This document shows positions 58,036-64,000 of a stretch of DNA of 64,000 bases, piece after piece. The DNA is from Penicillium oxalicum (lineage: Eukaryota > Ascomycota > Eurotiomycetes > Eurotiales > Aspergillaceae), in assembly GCF_001723175.1 (NCBI RefSeq), contig NC_064655.1, positions 1,426,001-1,490,000 of the forward strand, read 5' to 3'. Positions within the stretch are counted from its first letter, which is position 1. Each line of letters starts with the position of its first letter. A program made the translations under genes and the position numbers. The notes below the pieces were generated by a model that was not told where the DNA came from, did not search any database, and was given only the letters and a program-made list of their open reading frames with translations.

Positions 58036-59976
58036 ATGGCTTCCAACGGCGATTTCTCCGATGATTCACTCCCGGGTAGCCCCAATCTCGATGCCACCAA
58101 TGCCCAGGAATTTGACGACCAGGAGCCTCTTGACGAGAAGCCTCTCAAGTCTGCGATGAAGAAGTCCGCCGCTCCGCCCCCCGAGGCCCCCAAGCGTCCT
58201 TGGCTCCCCGAGCAACCTGACCCGGCTACCTTGGACCTGTCTACGTTGACGCCTTTGTCGCCCGAAGTTATCGCTCGTCAGGCTACTCAGAACATCGGCA
58301 CAATCGGTAGGGCGCACTCGAGGTGAACTTCAAACCGTCGTGCTTGGCTGTTAACATCACTCGGTTCGCTAGGTCACGTCGCTCACGGTAAGAGTACGGT
58401 TGTGAAGGCTATTTCAGAGGTTCAAACCGTCCGATTCAAGAACGAGTTGGAGCGTAACATGTAAGCAAAACGCTTGCCCATTCTTGGCTCGTTTGAATCC
58501 CTGACACTAACCTTTGGTTACCTCGTCCAGCACGATCAAGCTGGGTTATGCGAATGCGAAGATCTACAAGTGTGACAACCCTGCTTGCCCTCGGCCGACC
58601 TGCTACAAGAGCTACAACAGTGCGAAGGAGATTGACCCGCCTTGTGAGCGTGATGGATGCGAGGGCACTTATCGCCTGCTTCGTCATGTTTCCTTTGTTG
58701 ACTGCCCCGGGTAAGTTGCATTGTTTCCCCAGTTTCTGCAAGTCCATAGGCTAATATTGGATCCTTGTCTTTTCATAGGCACGATATTCTCATGAGTACC
58801 ATGTTGTCCGGTGCTGCCGTCATGGACGCCGCCCTTCTTTTGATTGCCGGAAACGAATCGTGCCCTCAGCCCCAGACCTCTGAGCACTTGGCTGCGATTG
58901 AGATCATGAAGTTGAGCCACATGGTCATCCTTCAGAACAAGGTCGATCTGCTGCGTGAGGAGAGTGCTCTGCAACACTACCAGTCTATCCTCAAGTTCAT
59001 CCGCGGAACTGTTGCCGATGGTTCCCCTGTCATCCCCATCTCCGCCCAGTTGAAGTACAACATCGATGCCGTCAACGAGGCCCTTGTCTCTCTGCCCATG
59101 CCCATCAGGAATTACAGCGAGACTCCTCAGCTCATGGTCATCCGAAGTTTCGATGTCAACAAGCCCGGTGCGGAAATTGATGAGCTCAAGGGTGGTGGTA
59201 AGTTCCCTGAGAATACTGCACTGAATTCTCTGCTTTGAAGGGTCAGGTCGATTAACCCATCATTCCGTTACAGTTGCCGGTGGTTCCATTCTTCAGGGTG
59301 TCTTGAAGGAGAACGACGAGATTGAAATCCGTCCCGGTCTTGTCACAAAGGATGAGGCTGGCAACATCCAATGCCGTCCCATCTTCTCCCGCATCGAGTC
59401 CTTGTTCGCTGAGAACAACCCGTTGCGCTTCGCCACTCCTGGTGGTCTCATCGGTGTTGGTACCCGTATTGATCCCACCCTTTGCCGGTATGTCTCACTT
59501 TTGGGAATAGACATCACATACATGCTGACTTGTGTATTAGTGCGGATCGTCTTGTTGGTTTCGTGCTGGGCCACCGTGGCCGCCTCCCCGCCATTTACAC
59601 GGAGATTGAGGTCAACTACTTCTTGCTTCGTCGTCTCCTCGGTGTCAAGACCGCCGACGGCAAGCAAGCCAAGGTTGCCAAGCTGGCTAAGAATGAAGTT
59701 CTGATGGTGAACATTGGTTCCACCGCCACGGGTGCCAAGGTTTTGGGTGTCAAGGCCGATGCTGCCAAGCTCAGCTTGACCAGCCCTGCGTGCACGGAGA
59801 TTGGTGAGAAGATTGCCATCAGCCGAAGAATTGAGAAGCACTGGCGTCTGATCGGTTGGGCCAACATTGTCGCGTACGTACATGACCTTTCCAAGATGAT
59901 TCGACAACCATTCCCCCACCGGCTAACAACGCACTTGCTTCATAGGGGTAACACGATTGAGCCAATTGCGCACTAA
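58036..59976 (+). CDS. GCD11: Translation initiation factor eIF2 subunit gamma
   Basis: eIF2-gamma is the GTPase subunit that carries Met-tRNAi to the 40S subunit. Seven exons (58036-58306, 58373-58460, 58531-58710, 58779-59197, 59274-59487, 59541-59873, 59946-59976) give 511 residues. The P-loop GHVAHGKS (residues 91-98) is created by splicing exon 1 to 2. A zinc-knuckle-like insert follows at about 133-165 ([12 protein letters not shown] and CERDGCEG). G3 is DCPGHD, split by the third intron, and G4 is NKVD. Domains II and III follow ([20 protein letters not shown] and later), ending GNTIEPIAH. The last exon encodes only 10 residues. Length and motifs match fungal eIF2-gamma throughout. Confidence 0.97.
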
Positions 59977-60823
59977 AAGATGCCTCCAGGTGATGACTAG
60001 TATTTGAGTGACTCAAGTCGGGGAGATATAGACCGCGCGAGGACAGTTTGACAGACGCAGTCTCCTGAATCCTTAGCTCATGGCGCTCCGACCATTCGCT
60101 CTCACTTGGGGCTTAATGCTCCGCGGTCTTTGATCGCCAAAAGCTTCACGTTCACGACGAGTCGGAAAAGGCGAAAGCATGAGATTTACAGATATCCCCG
60201 GTTGATTAGAAAGGATTCTTTGTTTAAGAATATGGTCGTCTTCTTCATGTTCTCCTCCACGGTCTCCTTGTCATTTCTGCTCGATAGAACCCACTGATGT
60301 GGTTTTGTGTAAGAGACTGTGGATTCTCCCTGTAGGCGGCGGTTCAAAAATACGAGCCGGATTGATCAAGGGTGGCCATCAAGTCTCAGTGTGTTTGGTC
60401 TTTTACGGCAAATATATGCAGAATCAACAGGCATCTTTCCTTTATTACTTTCTTTGATGTTCGGTAGACATCACAGGCATCTCGGACTAAGGTCCAAGTG
60501 TAAGTTGTGGGACCATCTTCTTGTGTCCACTCCGGAAGATGCATCCTCGCAGAGCGATGTTTTCGTAGCTCCACCGATGGCTGATAGCCATAATTACGAC
60601 GGTCGGAGTTCGACGGTGGATTCTAATCGCTGGCAACCTTGGAAATTAAGAATGTTAAACCCATGAGACCAGCAAGTGGCCCCAAAGGTTGAATTGATTG
60701 CGAGTGTAGTCCGGGCCCAGACTGGGCGGCCCTAGCGATCTGACTAAGGCAACCCGCAATAACAGAGTAGCTTCTTCGGCGTTTCATGTTTCCCTCCTTT
60801 CGTATTCATCGTTTGTCTGCATC
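59977..60823. promoter_or_regulatory. Intergenic region eIF2-gamma to STE24
   Basis: The 847 bp hold the eIF2-gamma 3' flank and STE24 promoter. No additional gene or repeat seen. Confidence 0.55.
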
Positions 60824-62489
60824 ATGTGGATTCTCGAGGTGAGTCTTTGCATGTGAGGCTTAATGTGTCATTGAAATTTGTGGAATTCAGTCTCGGCGAA
60901 CATGGAGAATTAACAGCTGTCATCTTCCAGCAACTAGCGCGTCTTCTCGACCGGCCGCTCTTCCCGTGGAAGAATGTCCTCGTAGGCTTCTCTTTGGGCC
61001 AGTTTGTCCTTGAAGGCCTTTTGTCTCTTCGACAGTACAAGGTGCTCCAAAAGACCAAAGCTCCCAAGGTTCTTGAGGGGGAGGTCACGCAGAAGGTCTT
61101 TGACCAAAGTCAGGTAAGATGATGCGCAAACAAGCTAGGTCGAGCTTCTGAGAGCTGACAAGCCTGCCCGTATCTTTTAGGCGTATGGTCGCGCCAAAGC
61201 CAAGTTCGGCTTCGTTTCCGGTTTATATGGTCAGATCCAAAATGTTGTCTTTGTCTACGGCGATGTGCTCCCCAAGCTCTGGGGGGTTGCAGGCCTCGCG
61301 CTGGCGCGGTACTTCCCCGACCGGTTCCAAGGCGAGATTTCGCAAACGCTTCTCTTCATCTTCGGGTTCAACATTCTCAGCACGGTCCTCTCTCTTCCGG
61401 TCTCATATTACAACACATTTGTGCTGGAAGAGAAGTTCGGTTTCAACAAGCAGACTGTCAAGCTCTGGGTGACGGACATGCTCAAGGGCCAGATGCTGGG
61501 TATCGTTCTGGGCACTCCAATCATCAGCGCCGTACTGAAGATTGTTCAGAAGACTGGAAACTCCTTTTTCTACTATCTTTGGTTGTTCGGAATCTTTGTT
61601 CAGGTCTTTGCCATCACGATCTATCCCGTGGTCATCCTGCCGCTCTTCAACAAGCTCTCTCCCCTGCAACCCGGTGAAATCAAGACCGGAGTGGAAGCTC
61701 TCGCCAAGAAGCTGAAGTTCCCTCTCTCGGAATTGCACGTTATCGACGGTAGCAAGCGCAGCGCCCACAGCAATGCCTATTTCTACGGTCTGCCCTGGAA
61801 GAAGCACATTGTCATCTACGACACTTTGCTCGAGAAGAGTGAACCCCAGGAAGTGGTCGCTGTCCTCAGCCATGAGCTCGGTCACTGGAAACTGAGCCAC
61901 ACTACCAAGCTCTTTGGTATTGCTCAGGTGGGTGACATTGGAATGGGGCCATTGGCCAAACCTTCGATTGCAGACTGACATATCTTCAGTTCCACATGTT
62001 CTACATCTTCGCCTTGTTCTCCGTCTTCGTGAACAATCGGTCCCTTTACCAATCCTTCGGGTTTGTCAAAGATCAGCCCATCATGATCGGGTTCCTGCTC
62101 TTCTCGGATGCTCTTGCTCCCATGGATGCCGTGGTGAAGCTCCTGATGAACATCCTGAGTCGCAAGTTTGAATTTGAAGCAGGTATGTCCCACTTTTTTC
62201 GTCCGAAATTTACGCTGAATCTTTTCGCCATTGATCTGACTTTTCGTCTTGCACAGATGCCTTTGCCCAGGGTCTCGGATTCTCCAACGAACTCGCCGCA
62301 TCGCTCATGAAGCTGCAAATCCAGAACCTCAGCACCATGGACGCAGACTGGATGTACGCTAGTTACCACTACTCTCACCCCATTCTGACCGAGCGCCTCG
62401 CCGCTCTCGGCTGGAAGGGAGGTAAGGTTACCAGTGGAAAGGAGGATGACCACGAGAAGCCAGTCAAAGCTACTGATCGCGAGCTGTGA
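60824..62489 (+). CDS. STE24: CAAX prenyl protease 1 (zinc metalloprotease STE24)
   Basis: STE24 is a multi-pass ER and inner nuclear membrane protease that removes the -aaX tripeptide from farnesylated proteins, processes the a-type pheromone precursor and clears blocked translocons. Exons 60824-60838, 60931-61113, 61181-61927, 61990-62182 and 62257-62489 give 456 residues, as in yeast. The first coding exon has five codons (MWILE), joined to QLARLLDRPLFPWKN; this start was chosen because it keeps phase and resembles homologues. The zinc motif HELGH is at 297-301, and Glu391 in FSNELAASL is the third ligand. Several long hydrophobic segments are evident (for example LWLFGIFVQVFAITIYPVVI). 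The tail is polar (DDHEKPVKATDREL). Confidence 0.95.
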
Positions 62490-62833
62490 GATTTTGAATA
62501 CGGGTGGAAGAATGGTCTCGATTGTCACGGATGAGAGAGATAGGCGACGCGTCATCCAAGGGCCTCTGGAGGTTGAGGATTGGGCGTCATTCGCACCCGT
62601 CCCACGGTCGGGTGTAGAAAGTCGACGTGCTTGGTACAAAAATTGCCTGCATATTCTGAAATCGTAAGAAATTCAGACACAATAGTTAGGTTGGGTGGTC
62701 CACTTTTAAATCTCGAGTCGAACAGACACTGCAAAAATCACATGAGAAAGACCACAAAACGAAAGGTTTAACTCCGACCCAATGCAACAACGCCCCCATG
62801 GTCCAAGGACCTCGCAAAGTAGCAAAAAGGGAA
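62490..62833. other. Convergent intergenic region STE24 / RPA14-like gene
   Basis: The 344 bp between two facing 3' ends; nothing else seen. Confidence 0.6.
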
Positions 62834-63352
62834 TCAATCCGAGTCCTCCGCCTTCTTCGCTTTGGCCTTCTTCTCGGCCAGACGTCGCTCCTTCTTTCTC
62901 CTCTTGCGCTCTTCCTTGTCCACACTAGCCTGCTGCTCTTCCTGTTGCGCAAAAGCCTCGGCTTCGGTCTCCATCTCCACGTCATTCATCTCCGTATCGT
63001 CTTTCTCGCCATCCTCCCCATTTTCAAGGGGATCTTGTGTCGCTTCAGTCGTGGGAACGTCCAAGTAGTCCTCGCCGGGATTCTGCTTTTGCACAGTCAG
63101 ATCCCGACCCAGCACTTCACCGGCCAGACCGGCTTGTACACGCTTCAAGTTGTGGAGGATCAAGTTTGGAGCCGCGGAGGTTGTGCGGGAAACGGGACCA
63201 CTTTCGTTGATGCTGGCGTTGGGCTGGAGGGAAGCGTCTGTTCGTGCGCGCTCCAAGTACATGGCCAGGAATTCATGGGCTTCGGACTGAGAAATGGGCT
63301 TGGTGCTGAGCACTGTGGTCGGCGGGAGGGCCGCGGGGCCTTGAGCGCTCAT
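62834..63352 (-). CDS. RPA14: Candidate RNA polymerase I subunit RPA14/Ker1
   Basis: A single-exon gene of 172 residues starting MSAQGPAALPPTTVLSTKP. Residues 15-35 (VLSTKPISQSEAHEFLAMYL) and 65-80 (NLILHNLKRVQAGLAGEVLG) are arranged like the two conserved blocks of yeast A14, a motif of the type VSTDEVLQFLESF and later SQLKRIQRDFKG. The tail is acidic (EDGEKDDTEMNDVEMETE) and then very Lys/Arg-rich (ERKRRKKERRLAEKKAKAKK), which fits a nucleolar protein. A14, called Ker1 in fission yeast, forms the stalk heterodimer with A43 in RNA polymerase I. The family diverges fast and my assignment rests on pattern recall. An unrelated nucleolar protein with a basic tail is the main alternative. Confidence 0.75.
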   Translation of the reverse strand: MSAQGPAALPPTTVLSTKPISQSEAHEFLAMYLERARTDASLQPNASINESGPVSRTTSAAPNLILHNLKRVQAGLAGEVLGRDLTVQKQNPGEDYLDVPTTEATQDPLENGEDGEKDDTEMNDVEMETEAEAFAQQEEQQASVDKEERKRRKKERRLAEKKAKAKKAEDSD

Positions 63353-63901
63353 TTTGTCTTTGTCGCGAGCACGTGGCCAATGGCAGTAAATTGAAATTGA
63401 GGTGATTGTTCACCGACAAAGTCTCAAGCTCGACTGTGATATATGGAGCTGGATTCGGCGGAGCTGATGTGGTAATAGTCGCTGAAGAAATTTGGCGGAG
63501 AAGCTGTCGCATTTGCGACAAAAAAGTTCACAAACGCTAGTCCTAATCCAGTAGCATATGCAAAGAACCCGGCGTACAATCGCTGTTTTTCTGATTACTT
63601 CGAAAAGGAATATTTCCAGATACACTGCACAATGTAAGAAACCTGTGTCTTTTCTTTGATTTTCTAAAACCCCCTCGATCTGTATATTTGTAGTAGTTCT
63701 GTCTCCAGTAGAGTTCAACTTGACTGTCAAATCCGATCGACCCAGCCGCGCCTGCGGCTCCGCGCTTAAAATTTGGTCCAAACTTCCCGACGCCGCGCCT
63801 CTCAGTCCAACAACGCCCAGAAGACCGCCTCCACATCTCCAAAATACCACTCGAACGCCTGCGGCCAGCACTCTTTTCCGTCCGCTCCCCAGTGATCAAC
63901 A
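63353..63901. promoter_or_regulatory. Divergent promoter region RPA14-like / partial gene
   Basis: The 549 bp between divergent start codons. Minus-strand frames of 150-153 codons at 63410-63995 overlap each other and the start of the plus-strand gene and look like chance. Confidence 0.5.
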
Positions 63902-64000
63902 ATGTTCTGTATTCGCTGCAGGGCTCTGCCCTCAATTCAAAGCGCAGCATCTGCCACGCGCATGCCCACAACCAGGTTCGTCCAGGCATACACACGAGTT
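63902..64000 (+). CDS. 5' end of a gene with mitochondrial-type presequence (cut by window edge)
   Basis: An ATG at 63902 opens 33 codons that run off the window: MFCIRCRALPSIQSAASA then TRMPTTRFVQAYTRV. The residues are rich in Arg, Ser, Ala and Thr with no acidic residues, which is the composition of an amphipathic matrix-targeting presequence. The upstream sequence CAACAATG is a reasonable fungal start context. The mature protein is not visible, so its function cannot be given; a mitochondrial matrix or ribosomal protein is the general expectation. Confidence 0.6.
   Translation, partial: MFCIRCRALPSIQSAASATRMPTTRFVQAYTRV

Noticed and set aside
63410..63995. Minus-strand frames of 150-153 codons at the right edge
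   Set aside because: They overlap one another and the plus-strand presequence gene, contain odd Cys/Gly/Arg composition and have no family features.
1..64000. Secondary-metabolite cluster, transposon, viral remnant or RIP-mutated repeat
   Set aside because: No polyketide synthase, NRPS, terpene, transposase, reverse transcriptase or integrase motifs and no AT-rich decayed blocks were seen; nearly all sequence is conserved housekeeping genes.

Overview
The window is a gene-dense piece of a filamentous ascomycete nuclear genome, most likely Eurotiales (Aspergillus or Penicillium type). The reasons are short introns (mostly 50-100 bp) with GTAAGT, GTATGT or GTACGT donors, intergenic gaps of 0.3-1.9 kb, genes on both strands with no operons, and protein sequences of the kind seen in those fungi. 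I built 25 gene models by hand-splicing and checked reading phase across every intron. All but one (a gene cut by the right edge) are complete. No transposon, CRISPR array, tRNA, rRNA or secondary-metabolite cluster was found.

Left part (1-16 kb): a 2.4 kb stretch without a convincing gene, then the highly expressed cobalamin-independent methionine synthase (MET6), a steroid 5-alpha-reductase-type enzyme, the ubiquitin elongation factor UFD2, an ER-type J-protein (HLJ1), a small AIM19-like membrane protein and a POF1/NMNAT-like nucleotidyltransferase. Middle (16-34 kb): proteasome subunit beta-3 (PUP3), a TUG/UBX protein, ribosomal protein eL36, the NatB subunit MDM20, the mitochondrial assembly factor COX23, a RING E3 with a zinc ribbon and acidic tail, and an S9-family serine peptidase. 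Right part (34-64 kb): RRP9 (U3 snoRNP), proteasome beta-4 (PRE1), the tri-snRNP protein SAD1, a large uncharacterised membrane protein, UTP13, the G-patch splicing factor SPP2, the NuA4 subunit VID21/EAF1, MAK11, eIF2-gamma, the CAAX protease STE24, a candidate RNA polymerase I subunit RPA14/Ker1, and the 5' end of a gene with a mitochondrial-type presequence.

Functionally the window is housekeeping: ribosome production (RPA14 candidate, RRP9, UTP13, MAK11, eL36, eIF2-gamma), ubiquitin/proteasome and ER quality control (UFD2, HLJ1, UBX protein, PUP3, PRE1, RING E3, STE24), and splicing (SAD1, SPP2). I did not find a new multi-gene system. The most interesting points are at gene-structure level. 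Both proteasome genes have an intron in or immediately after the start codon. eL36 has a 17-nt exon, two large introns and a double telomere-like motif upstream. HLJ1 has a stop-free 60-nt intron. A 26-C homopolymer lies just beyond a stop codon. There is a perfect 23-bp palindrome between VID21 and MAK11, and three little-known proteins deserve follow-up.
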